DNA of 30,536 nucleotides. Source: an uncultured Collinsella sp. GTDB lineage: Bacteria; Actinomycetota; Coriobacteriia; Coriobacteriales; Coriobacteriaceae. The notes under the pieces are model-generated. The model was not told the origin of the DNA, did not search any database, and saw nothing but the letters and a program-made list of their open reading frames with translations. The number at the start of each line of letters is the position of its first letter. The first letter of the stretch is position 1. The stretch covers positions 1 through 30,536 of the forward strand of contig CABUHI010000019.1 in the NCBI GenBank assembly GCA_902491345.1. Reading direction: 5' to 3'. The position numbers and the translations under genes were made by a program. Positions 1 to 8,718 of this stretch are shown here, piece by piece.

Positions 1-1025
1 CAGGTCCCGCCGTCGAGGACCCACCCGGTCGCCATCGCGCCGGAGGCGTTGAACCAGTACATGGAGCCGTTGCACTCGTAGAGCCCGGTGGCCATTACAC
101 CGCCCGCGTCGGGGTCGAGCCAATACCAGGCTCCGCCCTGGCGCAACCATCCGGTATACGCTTTGCCGTCAGAGGTTGCGTAATACCAAGTGCCCTCTTT
201 TAACTGCCAGTAATAAAGAGAGACATCAACATACGCGTAATTCATATCAACATTTCCGCTAATACCAGAAACTTTTCCGCGGCTTGTATACTGCCAAAAG
301 CTGTAACTGGCGGTATAGTGACATTGGGAGTTGTATTGAGCAATCCAATGATCCCAAGAACCGCTCTTAAATACAGGGTCGGTCAATATATTGTTAAACC
401 AATTTAGGTTTGCATAAATGCCTGGCTTATATCCAGCACTAGAAATCTTATTACAGAATGTCTGAGCTCTAGATGCAATTCCGGATTGACGACCATCTGC
501 AATAATTGTCTTGTCCTCAAGATCGTAATACACCGGTAGCCTAGGATTGTGCCCCGATAGGCAGTCAATCACCATGGACGCCTCATCGGCTGCCTGTTGA
601 TTATCAAAAGCATATGAATAGATATAGACGCCGTAAGGAATTCCGAGTCGCTCGCACTCAGAAATATTTCGATTAAATTGATAGTCAACTCGACCGCCCC
701 AAGATGGAGCGCCAAATCCAACACGCAGAATAGCGAAATCGATACCAGAAGCCTTAACAGCATTCCAGTCAATACGTCCTTGATGCTCACTGACATCGAT
801 GCCCTGCGCCGTAGCCCCATCGGGAAGAATGTCCATGGACAATAAGGCTATTCCATCTTCTTCGGAAGAAACATCCTCTGCGACCAATTGTCCATCCTCA
901 TAACGCCAGGAATTCTCAACTAGGGACCGCGCAGCTTCCGCGTTCGAAGGAAAAACAAACACAGAAATGGGCGCAAGGACCATCAGCACCAACAATGCCG
1001 AAAATAACTTAAGATGTTTGCTCAT
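1..1025 (-). CDS. Secreted GH25 lysozyme with cell-wall-binding repeats (3' end cut by window)
   Basis: Reading from an ATG at 1025 gives 341 residues with no stop before the window edge, so the C-terminus is missing. A signal peptide (residues 1 to about 32, with MSKHLK then a hydrophobic core) precedes a GH25 muramidase domain at about 72-270. Visible family motifs are GIDVSEHQG (75-83), YYDLED (166-171, with D168/E170 the expected acid pair) and NVDMNY (258-263). GW/WYY repeats of the choline/cell-wall-binding type start near 276 and continue off the edge. The enzyme would cleave the MurNAc-GlcNAc backbone outside the cell while the repeats hold it to wall polymers. A GAGG Shine-Dalgarno sits 7 nt before the ATG. 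The catalytic-domain DNA (about 181-1025) is much more AT-rich than the repeat DNA at 1-180. Family call is secure; substrate and role (remodelling versus attack on others) are inferred. Confidence 0.9.
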   Translation of the reverse strand, partial: MSKHLKLFSALLVLMVLAPISVFVFPSNAEAARSLVENSWRYEDGQLVAEDVSSEEDGIALLSMDILPDGATAQGIDVSEHQGRIDWNAVKASGIDFAILRVGFGAPSWGGRVDYQFNRNISECERLGIPYGVYIYSYAFDNQQAADEASMVIDCLSGHNPRLPVYYDLEDKTIIADGRQSGIASRAQTFCNKISSAGYKPGIYANLNWFNNILTDPVFKSGSWDHWIAQYNSQCHYTASYSFWQYTSRGKVSGISGNVDMNYAYVDVSLYYWQLKEGTWYYATSDGKAYTGWLRQGGAWYWLDPDAGGVMATGLYECNGSMYWFNASGAMATGWVLDGGT

Positions 1026-1244
1026 GTAAACCTCGTCATTCGTTCTTGTTTGCGTCTAGCTTACAGCATGGCTGTGAAGGATTCCCGAACATCCAACTGG
1101 ACAAGGCGCCATCTAGGACGACAAATAACTGCACGCAATACCACAATGTAAACAAGAACTTCCCAGCAGGGTGAAACCAAGGACTCCTGGTCCCTACTCT
1201 TTGCCCAAAGAATGCCGACATCAGTTAGCTTTCAAACCAGATGT

Positions 1245-1276
1245 CAAAAAGGCAGGGGGCCCAGAGAGTCCCCTAC
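1245..1276 (-). terminator. Rho-independent terminator after the NlpC/P60-like gene
   Basis: On the minus strand a 7-bp stem (complement of 1252-1258 and 1270-1276, one G-U pair) with a GC-rich loop is followed by a CUUUUUG run (1245-1250). It lies 12 nt after the TAG of the gene at 1288. The rest of the gap up to the GH25 start at 1025 shows no gene I can support. Confidence 0.7.
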
Positions 1277-1287
1277 AACTCGGAATT

Positions 1288-3498
1288 CTAACGAATCAAT
1301 ATTACTTTCGATGGACCCAAAGCAGTCAAACCAGAAATACGGTTTCCATAACCGTCACTATGCCAAAACAAGTTTTCGCTCGGCGAATTGCCCCAGAAAA
1401 AGCCAATGTGGCTATCGTCCGCATATGGGTTGTAAGGATTGAAGAATACAATGTCCCCCTTACGAGCCAAACCGCTACGTAACAACTCATCAATAGAGTT
1501 GAAATAAGTCACGTTCGCACACGTATCGATAGCGTAGCCGTACCAACGATAAGCGTTTACGCAGCCGCCCCTTCCGGGACCTCCACTCCAAGGGGAATGG
1601 CTCTGCTCGGCGGCAATGGGAGCTAAATTCCCGCCCGCCTTCATATATGCATGCGATACAAATCCACCACAATTCATGCCCGTATAACCGTCCCAACGCG
1701 GATCACCCTTTGGGTACATGCACGTTTCCTGGCTGAGATGCGTGTCGTAGCGTGTTCCACGGTAATAGCCGTCGTTTTCGTGGCTCATAAGCCAATTGAC
1801 CAAGCTGGACCTATTGACCCCCAAAACAGAACCAGACGTATTCAACCATGCACCACTTGCATTGAAGTAATAGTCAACGCCATCGATTTTCAGCCACCCG
1901 TTAGCAAACATGGCACCCGAAGGCTGGAGCCAGTACCACGTACCGCCGTAATTAAGCCATCCAGTTTTCATCTTGAATGTGGAAGGGTCCATCCAATACC
2001 ACGCACCGTTGACATATTGCCAACCAGACTTAAGGACACCATTGGAAGATGCGTAGTACCAAGTATTGCCACTTTCGTCAGAAGCGTCTTTCGACATAAT
2101 CCAACCAGACGCCACGTTAACGACACCATTCGCATCCGCATAGAAAACCGCATCTCCAATATGAATCACACCTGGCAATGAAGACGAGTCAGTACGATCA
2201 GCGACTACAGGAGATCCATCAGATGAAGTAGGCAACGGCTCGCTCAGTGCTCCAGACGAATTCGCCCATGCCATACCATCGTTCAAGTTGATCCAGCACG
2301 AAGATGCCATTGCACCGGAATCATAAGAAAAATAGCGCTTGCTTCCTACCGCAAATTCACCAGTACGCATTGCGCCGGATACATCATCAAGGTAATACCA
2401 GGCGCTTCCGGACTTTATCCATCGCCCTCGTTGAATAGCTCCGTTTGATGCGGCGTAATACCAAGTACCATCAGCAAGTGCCCAGCCTGTTGCCATGGCA
2501 CCTGAGCTCGTAAGGAAATAGGTGGACGAGCCCACTTGCACAAAGCCCGTGAGCATAATATGGCTTCCTGGATCCAGGTAATACCAAGAATTCCCTAGAA
2601 GTAACCAACCTCCATGCAGTAAGCCGTTGGAGTCAGCGTAATACCAGTTGTTGTCAATAAGTGCCCACTGGGAGGATAGCATGGCCCCTGAACTGTTAAA
2701 GATATAAGAGGTGCCATTGCATTCATTCAGCCCGGTGGCCATAGAACCGTCTGCAGGATCAAGCCAGTACCAACGACCCCCATCCGAGAGCCAGCCCTTT
2801 ACCAGAGCGCCAGAGCCGGAAAAATAATGCCAGACAGAAGCATCAAGATGCCATCCGATAAGCATTGCACCAGAAGAAGAGAATCCATACGTGGCTCCCC
2901 CAATCTGCAGCATCGCATCGTGGACCATCTTGCCCTCATCATCCAGCCAATACCAGTTGCTGCCGTCTGAAAGCCAGCCTTTTACCATGGCGCCAGAACC
3001 GGAGAAATAACGCCAAGCAGAAGTGGAGCCCGTAGAATCTAGGTACCAGCCGACACGCATTGCGCCCGAAGAGGAGAAGGCATACGTCGCACCCCCGACT
3101 TGAACCAACCCATCCTGAGCCATTCGACCTTCGTCGTCAAACCAGTACCAGCTACCGTCTATATGTCTCCAAGAAGAAACAGCGATTGTTCCGTCGGACA
3201 AGCCCCAACGCCAAAAACCAGCCCCTTCTTCGGGTGATATCCACCCCTGATGCCAAATAATTTGATTCGAAACCTCGGAAGGGGTCTCATTATCCACCTG
3301 AGAGTTCTGCTCGACAGCGAAGGTCGATTCGCGCTGAGCATCAACGCCTGACTCGACAGAAGCAATAGCAACGTTAGATGCGGGACCTTCGTCAGTGTTA
3401 TTCGAATCAAGGGCGTATAACATCGAGGGCGAACCCAAAAGGAGCCCAAAAGAAATGAGGCCCGAAAAAGCCAGCACTCCGAATGACCATTTCTTCAT
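1288..3498 (-). CDS. Secreted repeat protein with C-terminal NlpC/P60-like (C40) peptidase domain
   Basis: The 736-residue product starts with MKKW and a hydrophobic signal peptide (about 1-30). Most of the chain (about 75-540) is a long series of cell-wall-binding repeats of the form GW..(G/D)..WY(Y/W)....G.M..G. The last about 190 residues form a peptidase-like domain: the NCGGFVSHAY block carries the candidate nucleophile Cys610, and DSHIGFFWG carries candidate His697, with the KGDIVFF strand between them, as in NlpC/P60 enzymes. It is likely a wall-bound peptidoglycan endopeptidase, but the cut bond cannot be told from sequence. A GTG at 3519 in the same frame would add seven residues; neither start has a strong Shine-Dalgarno, and I chose the ATG because it places lysines directly before the hydrophobic core. 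It sits between two other repeat proteins on the same strand and has its own terminator. Confidence 0.85.
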   Translation of the reverse strand: MKKWSFGVLAFSGLISFGLLLGSPSMLYALDSNNTDEGPASNVAIASVESGVDAQRESTFAVEQNSQVDNETPSEVSNQIIWHQGWISPEEGAGFWRWGLSDGTIAVSSWRHIDGSWYWFDDEGRMAQDGLVQVGGATYAFSSSGAMRVGWYLDSTGSTSAWRYFSGSGAMVKGWLSDGSNWYWLDDEGKMVHDAMLQIGGATYGFSSSGAMLIGWHLDASVWHYFSGSGALVKGWLSDGGRWYWLDPADGSMATGLNECNGTSYIFNSSGAMLSSQWALIDNNWYYADSNGLLHGGWLLLGNSWYYLDPGSHIMLTGFVQVGSSTYFLTSSGAMATGWALADGTWYYAASNGAIQRGRWIKSGSAWYYLDDVSGAMRTGEFAVGSKRYFSYDSGAMASSCWINLNDGMAWANSSGALSEPLPTSSDGSPVVADRTDSSSLPGVIHIGDAVFYADANGVVNVASGWIMSKDASDESGNTWYYASSNGVLKSGWQYVNGAWYWMDPSTFKMKTGWLNYGGTWYWLQPSGAMFANGWLKIDGVDYYFNASGAWLNTSGSVLGVNRSSLVNWLMSHENDGYYRGTRYDTHLSQETCMYPKGDPRWDGYTGMNCGGFVSHAYMKAGGNLAPIAAEQSHSPWSGGPGRGGCVNAYRWYGYAIDTCANVTYFNSIDELLRSGLARKGDIVFFNPYNPYADDSHIGFFWGNSPSENLFWHSDGYGNRISGLTALGPSKVILIR

Positions 3499-3524
3499 AA
3501 CAGCACGGTATCCAATCACGCAGC

Positions 3525-3552
3525 GGCCCCGTCGCTTCAGGGCAACGGGGCC
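3525..3552. repeat. Inverted repeat between two surface-protein genes
   Basis: A perfect 8-bp stem (GGCCCCGT at 3525-3532, ACGGGGCC at 3545-3552) with a 12-nt loop. It lies 26 nt after the stop of the gene at 3579 and just before the start of the next gene on the minus strand. No U-run follows on either strand, so it is either a weak terminator or a 5'-leader hairpin of the downstream gene. Confidence 0.55.
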
Positions 3553-3578
3553 TCAATCAAAACTAGCTCAGTAATGTG

Positions 3579-4835
3579 CTAGCCAATTTGCTGGCAGTTT
3601 TTGCACTCTCGTGAAGCGCCACGCCTCTGGGCCTCCTGAATAGAGATCTGCGAATAGCCCTTTGCGTCCTTACCAACGGTACGGCACTTATGCGTATGGT
3701 AAACATCGCTACCGTTCTTATACCAAACTAAACCGTAGCCCGGAATCCACTTGCCGTCCTCGCCGACATAGTAGGAGCCAACCCAGGCATTCGTAGCCAT
3801 GGCACCGGAAGACTGGAGGTAGTAGTCGCCGACCCAGGCGTCGTGAGCCATAGCGCCGGAACCGCTAAAGTAGTACCAGGCGCCGCCGACCTGACGCCAG
3901 CCGGTGGCCATCGCGCCGGAGTCGCCGAACCAGTACCAAACTCCACCAACGTTAGCCCAAGAGTTAGAGGCCATAGCGCCCGAACCTCCGAGCCAATACC
4001 ACGTGCCGCCATTGCTGAGCCAGCCGGTTGCCATGGCGCCCGAACCGCTCGCATAGTACCAAGAGCCGCCTGCCAAGAACCAGCCAGTGGCCATTGCACC
4101 GGAGTCGCCGAACCAGTACCAGGAGCCGCCGAGGCTGCGCCAGCTGTTAGCGACCATGGCGCCCGAGCCGTCGAGGTAGAACCACGTACCGCCGATGTTG
4201 AGCCAGCCAGTGACCATCGCACCGGAGGCATTAGTGTAGTACCAGGTACCCGAATCGTTGATCCAGCCAGTCAGCATGACCCCAGATTCGTTGAAATAGT
4301 ACCAAGCCCCGCCGAGATTATGCCAACCGGTCAATAGCTCACCGTCGGAGGTCGCATAGGACCACTTTCCGTAGATGGAGTCGTAGAACCAGCCACTATG
4401 CTGCATGCGGCCATCGGCGTTGGCACCAGGGGTGTTCAGGAAGTAGTTCTTGCCGTCAATCTGAACTCGGCCGTATGCCATATCATGGTTTTCGGGATAG
4501 AAGTAATACTTGTCCCCACCGATAGACTGCCAGCCCGACACCGCGGTCCCGTCAGCGCCAAAATAGTACCAGACAGCTTCGTATTCGTTATGCCACTGGT
4601 TCGTGACCATGGCGCCAGTTTCGGGATCGAAATAGCGAAGGTTGCCGTCCTCGCACCGAACGAGTCCAGTCTTCGGACGACCGTCGGAACACCATTCCGT
4701 AATCGGTCCACCGCCTCCGCCACCGCCAGCAATATCAGCAAATGAGGGCACCGGGGCAACCGTCATGCAGGCAGCGGCAAATGCAACAACTCCCAGCACT
4801 GTTAGTCCGCGCCATCTTTCTCGAAGGTTTTTCAT
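3579..4835 (-). CDS. Secreted cell-wall-binding repeat protein with Ada-like Cys/His C-terminal motif
   Basis: 418 residues. The start ATG has AAAGGA six nt upstream. A signal peptide (about 1-33) is followed by a seven-glycine run (37-43) and a domain made almost wholly of cell-wall-binding repeats (about 50-360, regular GTWYY...SGAMATGW units). No hydrolase domain is seen. The last about 45 residues form a distinct small module: VYHTHKC (H380, C384), a middle segment with ISIQEAQRRGAS, then C411-K-N-C414. This spacing and the IS.QEA..RG segment recall the zinc site of the Ada N-terminal domain and similar small C-terminal modules of secreted proteins. The repeats would bind wall polymers; the tail may bind a metal. 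Ligand and function are unknown. Confidence 0.85.
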   Translation of the reverse strand: MKNLRERWRGLTVLGVVAFAAACMTVAPVPSFADIAGGGGGGGPITEWCSDGRPKTGLVRCEDGNLRYFDPETGAMVTNQWHNEYEAVWYYFGADGTAVSGWQSIGGDKYYFYPENHDMAYGRVQIDGKNYFLNTPGANADGRMQHSGWFYDSIYGKWSYATSDGELLTGWHNLGGAWYYFNESGVMLTGWINDSGTWYYTNASGAMVTGWLNIGGTWFYLDGSGAMVANSWRSLGGSWYWFGDSGAMATGWFLAGGSWYYASGSGAMATGWLSNGGTWYWLGGSGAMASNSWANVGGVWYWFGDSGAMATGWRQVGGAWYYFSGSGAMAHDAWVGDYYLQSSGAMATNAWVGSYYVGEDGKWIPGYGLVWYKNGSDVYHTHKCRTVGKDAKGYSQISIQEAQRRGASRECKNCQQIG

Positions 4836-5151
4836 ACGACATCCTTTCTCCGAGATTTAAGGCTCTCTTAAGTTATTTTTAAACTATCAATTCAGTATTT
4901 CAACGGGAAATCGATAAAAGGTGTCTTTGTGACTGCAATTTAAATATGAGTCGCCACACCTCAACCGTTACGCTAAATAGCTTCTGAGTCAAACCGAGCA
5001 CAGAAGCGAACCAAATTAATTAATACGGCCACCTAAAAAATCCTGACACACGTTTTCGATATGACAAGAGCCGCTTCAACGAGGAGGACTTGAACCCCAC
5101 CGCTCTTGCAGCTCTTGAGGATACTTTGCCGGATCTTGGAATTACTTCGCT
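4836..5151. other. Gene-free, AT-rich spacer between surface-protein and glycosyltransferase blocks
   Basis: About 316 bases. The part next to 4836 should carry the promoter of the minus-strand repeat protein; it has several AT-rich tracts (about 4870-4950), but no -35/-10 pair is good enough to name. The part from 5024 on holds an open plus-strand gene tail, listed separately. No RNA gene or clear terminator is seen. Confidence 0.5.
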
Positions 5152-5155
5152 CTAA
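5024..5155 (+). pseudogene. Possible remnant of the 3' end of a plus-strand gene
   Basis: A 43-codon open frame bounded by TAA stops (5021-5023 and 5153-5155) reads like a protein tail: it holds RFRYDKSRFNEEDLNPTAL and ends LPDLGITSL. There is no in-frame ATG and no Shine-Dalgarno before it. Its stop overlaps the end of the convergent glycosyltransferase gene by four bases. Composition and charge look protein-like, but the family is not recognised. It could be the leftover end of a gene lost when the surface-protein block or glycosyltransferase block moved, or a chance frame. Confidence 0.3.
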
Positions 5156-7638
5156 AGCGAGAAGTACTCACTGTCGGAGGATAGGTTTGGTCCGAGCCAC
5201 GGATCGCCTCCCAAGAAGAACTCAGGCCAGCGTTGCATGAACAGCGCCTGTTCACGTTTCCAGCGGCGCAGTTTTTCCTCGTTGGCCTCTTCCCTGCCGC
5301 GCGAGGTGAACTCGTAGTGGTACAGCTCTGCATAGGGCGTAAAGATGGTGCGGTAGCCGGCATCCCACACGCGCAGGCAAAAGTCAGCGTCGTTAAAACC
5401 GACGGCGAATTCCTCGTTGTAGCCGCCGACGCGCTCAAATACGTCGCGTCGCACCATCTGGCAGGCACCCGTCACGGCGCTAAAGTTGCCCGGGCGAACG
5501 GCACGGGCAAGATAGCCCTCGCGCTTTGCCGAGAAGTCCTGGTTGGCATGGGCAAGTGCGCCGCGCACGCCAACCAAAATGCCGGCATGTTGCACCAGAT
5601 GATCGGCAAAGTAGAGTTTGGCGCCCACCACACCCGCATCGGGACGTTGCAGATAGCCCATCATCTCTTCGATAAAGTCGGGGCTTATGACCTCGGTATC
5701 GTTGTTCAGCAGCAGTAGATAGTCGCCCTTGGCATGCTCTACGCCAAAGTTGATGATCTGGGAGTAATTGAACTCGCCCGGCCAGTACACAACGCGCGCG
5801 ATGCCCTTGCCTTCGGATGCTGCAGCCACGCATTCCGGCAGGGTTTCGTAATACGCAAACGTCTCCGGATCTTCACTGTTGTTCTCCACCAAGACGATCT
5901 CGTAGTTGGCATACGTGGCCTTCTGGGCGATCGACATCACACAGGCATCGAGCGTCTCAACGTGGTCCTTGGTGGGAATCACAATGCTCACCAGCGGCGC
6001 AGGCTCCGGCAGCGCATAACGCATGCGGTAGACAAACGGCGTCTCGGTCTCCTCGACCGTTCCGCGAACGCCAAGCGAGTCAAAGTGACGCTGCAGCGCC
6101 AAACGACCGGCTTCAATGGCATACGGCTTGCTATCTGCAGAGCCATCAGCGGTAGAACCGGGATGCACGCGCCAGTGATACAGCACGTGGGCAATATGCT
6201 CAAACCGTGCGCCCGATGCAAGGCAGCGAAGCGTCAGGTCGTAATCCTGGGCACCCGCAACGTCTTCTGGGGACGTGCCAATGCGATCGATAAGCGCCTT
6301 CTCCACCATCAGGAAATGCGTCACGCAGTTATGGCTATAGAGCAAGTCTACATTGAGCTTGGTCTTAAAGACCGGCTGGCCCCACTCCCCCGTTTTCTGA
6401 AACATGTCCTCGTCGCAGAACAGGACCTGGGGACGCTCGCCCTCGGCAGCATTGTTCAGCGCGGCAACATAGTGGAACAACGCGTCCGGCTCCAGAATGT
6501 CATCGTGGTCCAAGAACGCGATGTAGTCGCCCATCGCTTGCTCAATACCCGCGTTGGTGTTGACCACAATGCCGCCGTTGCCGGGCAGCCCAAAGCGACG
6601 AACGCGCTCGTCGTGGGCGCCTGCCGCAAGGTCGGCAACCGCATCCCATTCAGGTGAGGCATCCATAAGGAGCAATTCCCAGTTGTCATAGCTCTGGGCT
6701 AGCACCGAGTCCAGCAGCTCGCGCAGGTAGACTCGATCGGTCTTGTAGCACGGCACCACAATGCTCACGAGCGGCCTATAGGCAAAGGCCGCCGAAGCGA
6801 CACGCTGGCACGCCAAATCGCCCGGCTTTGCGCGATGCTGCTCAAACCAACGTCGATAAGCTGCGTCGTCTGCACGCGCGTCCTTCATACGGTTCCAGCT
6901 GTCGTCGACCATGCCGTTGTACAGGCGACCATCCATGGCGCAAAACCCGCTCTGGATCTGCTCTGTGGGATCGCTCACAATCGCGACAAAATCTCGTATA
7001 TCCTGAGGCATCTCAACGCTCAGAAACGTTTTATTGACGCGGCATCCGTCCTGCTGCGGCACATCGACCTGCGACTCAAACACATGCACGGTGACATCGA
7101 TGGCATTCATATGCGTATCGGAGATCTGGAACTCGGGTGCGCACTGGGGGTCTCCCGCCCAGGTAACCTCATAGCGCCACACCGCGCCGGAGTCTGCCGG
7201 CAAATAGCGAATGGCATCGATCTCGTAGCGACCGCAGCATTCGCCACGCTGCGCATCGCGGATAAGCGCGCACAGCGCAGGCTTTGCTTTGTAGTTAATC
7301 TTGGATTCCAGCTTGGCCACGCGGCTATCGAGGCGAATAGAGCCCAACCTTTGACCACCGGATGCAAAAACGACATCCATCGACGAGCCATCCAAAAACG
7401 GAAGTACCATGACGGCGAGCTCGCGCTCGTAACCGGAAACGGAAGGGCAAAGCGCCAGCACACGGCCATGATCGACCGGGAGCACCAGCGACGGCACACG
7501 AGAACCGCTCGTCGTCGCATGGACAAACGCTTGAGAACCCTCCCGCTCAATAAGCGCGGCGACATCCTGACCGGCAAAACGAAGCAGCACAAACAGACGG
7601 CCCTGGCTGCGGCAAAGTGCCAAACGTTTGATACTCAT
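5152..7638 (-). CDS. Large glycosyltransferase with two family-2 (GT-A) domains
   Basis: 828 residues. Residues 1 to about 285 form an N-terminal region I do not recognise. GT2 domain 1 starts at about 289 (PLVSIVVPCYK), has DHDD at 377-380 as the metal/nucleotide-sugar site, QDYDLTLR at 464-471 and LYHWR at 486-490. GT2 domain 2 starts at about 547 (APLVSIVIPTKDH), with NNDTE at 645-649, NDADFCLR at 749-756 and ELYHYE at 771-776. Such two-domain enzymes, often annotated rhamnosyl- or polysaccharide-type transferases, add two linkages or polymerise a repeat; here the sugar is unknown. It is cytoplasmic, with no membrane segment seen. The ATG directly follows the TAG of the preceding glycosyltransferase gene (TAGATG), with GAGAAG inside that gene's end as Shine-Dalgarno, so translation is probably coupled. 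It is the last gene of the five-gene operon. Confidence 0.9.
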   Translation of the reverse strand: MSIKRLALCRSQGRLFVLLRFAGQDVAALIEREGSQAFVHATTSGSRVPSLVLPVDHGRVLALCPSVSGYERELAVMVLPFLDGSSMDVVFASGGQRLGSIRLDSRVAKLESKINYKAKPALCALIRDAQRGECCGRYEIDAIRYLPADSGAVWRYEVTWAGDPQCAPEFQISDTHMNAIDVTVHVFESQVDVPQQDGCRVNKTFLSVEMPQDIRDFVAIVSDPTEQIQSGFCAMDGRLYNGMVDDSWNRMKDARADDAAYRRWFEQHRAKPGDLACQRVASAAFAYRPLVSIVVPCYKTDRVYLRELLDSVLAQSYDNWELLLMDASPEWDAVADLAAGAHDERVRRFGLPGNGGIVVNTNAGIEQAMGDYIAFLDHDDILEPDALFHYVAALNNAAEGERPQVLFCDEDMFQKTGEWGQPVFKTKLNVDLLYSHNCVTHFLMVEKALIDRIGTSPEDVAGAQDYDLTLRCLASGARFEHIAHVLYHWRVHPGSTADGSADSKPYAIEAGRLALQRHFDSLGVRGTVEETETPFVYRMRYALPEPAPLVSIVIPTKDHVETLDACVMSIAQKATYANYEIVLVENNSEDPETFAYYETLPECVAAASEGKGIARVVYWPGEFNYSQIINFGVEHAKGDYLLLLNNDTEVISPDFIEEMMGYLQRPDAGVVGAKLYFADHLVQHAGILVGVRGALAHANQDFSAKREGYLARAVRPGNFSAVTGACQMVRRDVFERVGGYNEEFAVGFNDADFCLRVWDAGYRTIFTPYAELYHYEFTSRGREEANEEKLRRWKREQALFMQRWPEFFLGGDPWLGPNLSSDSEYFSL

Positions 7639-8706
7639 CTACACTTCTCGCTTTCCCAGGGCGTTCGCTGCCATGCGTTTGCAGGCACCCAGGCGCCCAA
7701 ACCTCAAGACGTCGTAATCGAACATGAGCTTTTTGCACAAACGAGCAGCAGGGGCCTTACCGATAAGTGCCGCGCGCACCATGGCGGCAACCGAAGGAGC
7801 ACATTGTGCGAGCGCAGCATCGTTGTCCACGGCAGAACCGTTAAGCGCCGCGGCAACGGCAGCAAACACTTTGCCGCAGTCCGAACCCAGCAACCTCAGC
7901 GCATCGTACAGCACCAGATCACACAGGAAGTACGCCAGGTCATCAGCATGCTGTGCGTCGAGACCGTCGCGCTGCCAGTCAGCCAGCATAGCGGAGTAAA
8001 TCTTCACGTGCTCCAGCAGACGTGTCTCGTCGTCGTAGCGCATGGTGTCCATGAGCGAACCCTTGCGAGCCACGCGATAGTCGTACAACTTGTTCGAGAT
8101 AAGCGCGGTCTTGTGCGAACGACCGTACACGGCAAAGTCGAAGACCTGGTCCTCGCCATACTTAACGGTTTCGTCGAACACGATCCCGTTGCCCAGCAAG
8201 AAGTCGCGCTTGCAGGCGGTGCGCCATGCAAAGGGACGAGACGCTTCCTTAAACAGCAGGTCGGAGCTATAGCCCTCAAACGACACATCGCGCGGGCTAA
8301 GCACATAGTTAAGCCACGGATACCCCGCCTCCAGCGGATACGGGTTCGCGCCAAAGGTCAACACGTCGCAGTCCTCGCGCTCAAAGGCATCGACGATCAC
8401 GCGGCATGCATCGGGCGTAAAGCGGTCGTCGGAATCCAAGAACGCGACAATAGGCGCCGTGGACGCGGCGATGCCTGCATTGCGCGCGCTCGACAGGCCC
8501 CCGTTCTCTTTATCGACCAACGTAAAGCGCGCGTCCTTTTCGCAATAGGCAGCCGCAATATCGCGCGAACCGTCCGGCGAGCCATCGTTGACCAGCACGC
8601 CTTCCCAATCGGGCATGTCCTGCGCAAGCAGGGAGTCCAGGCACCAGGCCAGGCACTCCTCCACCTTATAGATGGGAACGACAACGGAAATCTTGGGGGT
8701 AGTCAT
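7639..8706 (-). CDS. Family-2 glycosyltransferase (B-type paralogue, second copy)
   Basis: 355 residues. An N-terminal GT-A fold is shown by KISVVVPIYK (5-14), NDGSPDGS (40-47), SSARNAG and FLDSDD (ending at 94; the DSDD binds the metal and nucleotide sugar). The C-terminal half, with KYGEDQVFDFAVY, matches over its length the enzyme at 9912-10952 (LGEDVVFQFAAY), which marks the two as paralogues. An in-frame TTG at 8712 is possible, but GGAG lies only 3 nt from it and 9 nt from the ATG at 8706, so I chose the ATG. The start is 12 nt after the stop of the preceding gene. It likely transfers one sugar in surface polysaccharide synthesis at the cytoplasmic face; donor and acceptor are unknown. 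Confidence 0.9.
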   Translation of the reverse strand: MTTPKISVVVPIYKVEECLAWCLDSLLAQDMPDWEGVLVNDGSPDGSRDIAAAYCEKDARFTLVDKENGGLSSARNAGIAASTAPIVAFLDSDDRFTPDACRVIVDAFEREDCDVLTFGANPYPLEAGYPWLNYVLSPRDVSFEGYSSDLLFKEASRPFAWRTACKRDFLLGNGIVFDETVKYGEDQVFDFAVYGRSHKTALISNKLYDYRVARKGSLMDTMRYDDETRLLEHVKIYSAMLADWQRDGLDAQHADDLAYFLCDLVLYDALRLLGSDCGKVFAAVAAALNGSAVDNDAALAQCAPSVAAMVRAALIGKAPAARLCKKLMFDYDVLRFGRLGACKRMAANALGKREV

Positions 8707-8718
8707 AGCCAAGTGCTC

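Noticed and set aside
1036..1221. Small minus-strand frame of 61 codons before the GH25 gene
   Set aside because: It has a hydrophobic stretch but no good ribosome site, and it covers the region that must hold the GH25 promoter.
1900..4700. Dense DNA repeats that might be taken for a CRISPR array or satellite
   Set aside because: The period matches in-frame protein repeats of about 20 residues (GW/WYY type). The copies are degenerate and have no constant repeat with unique spacers.
5140..5165. Inverted repeat around TCGCT-CTAA-AGCGA as terminator of the glycosyltransferase operon
   Set aside because: The stem is short and overlaps the stop codons of both strands, and no U-run follows on either strand.
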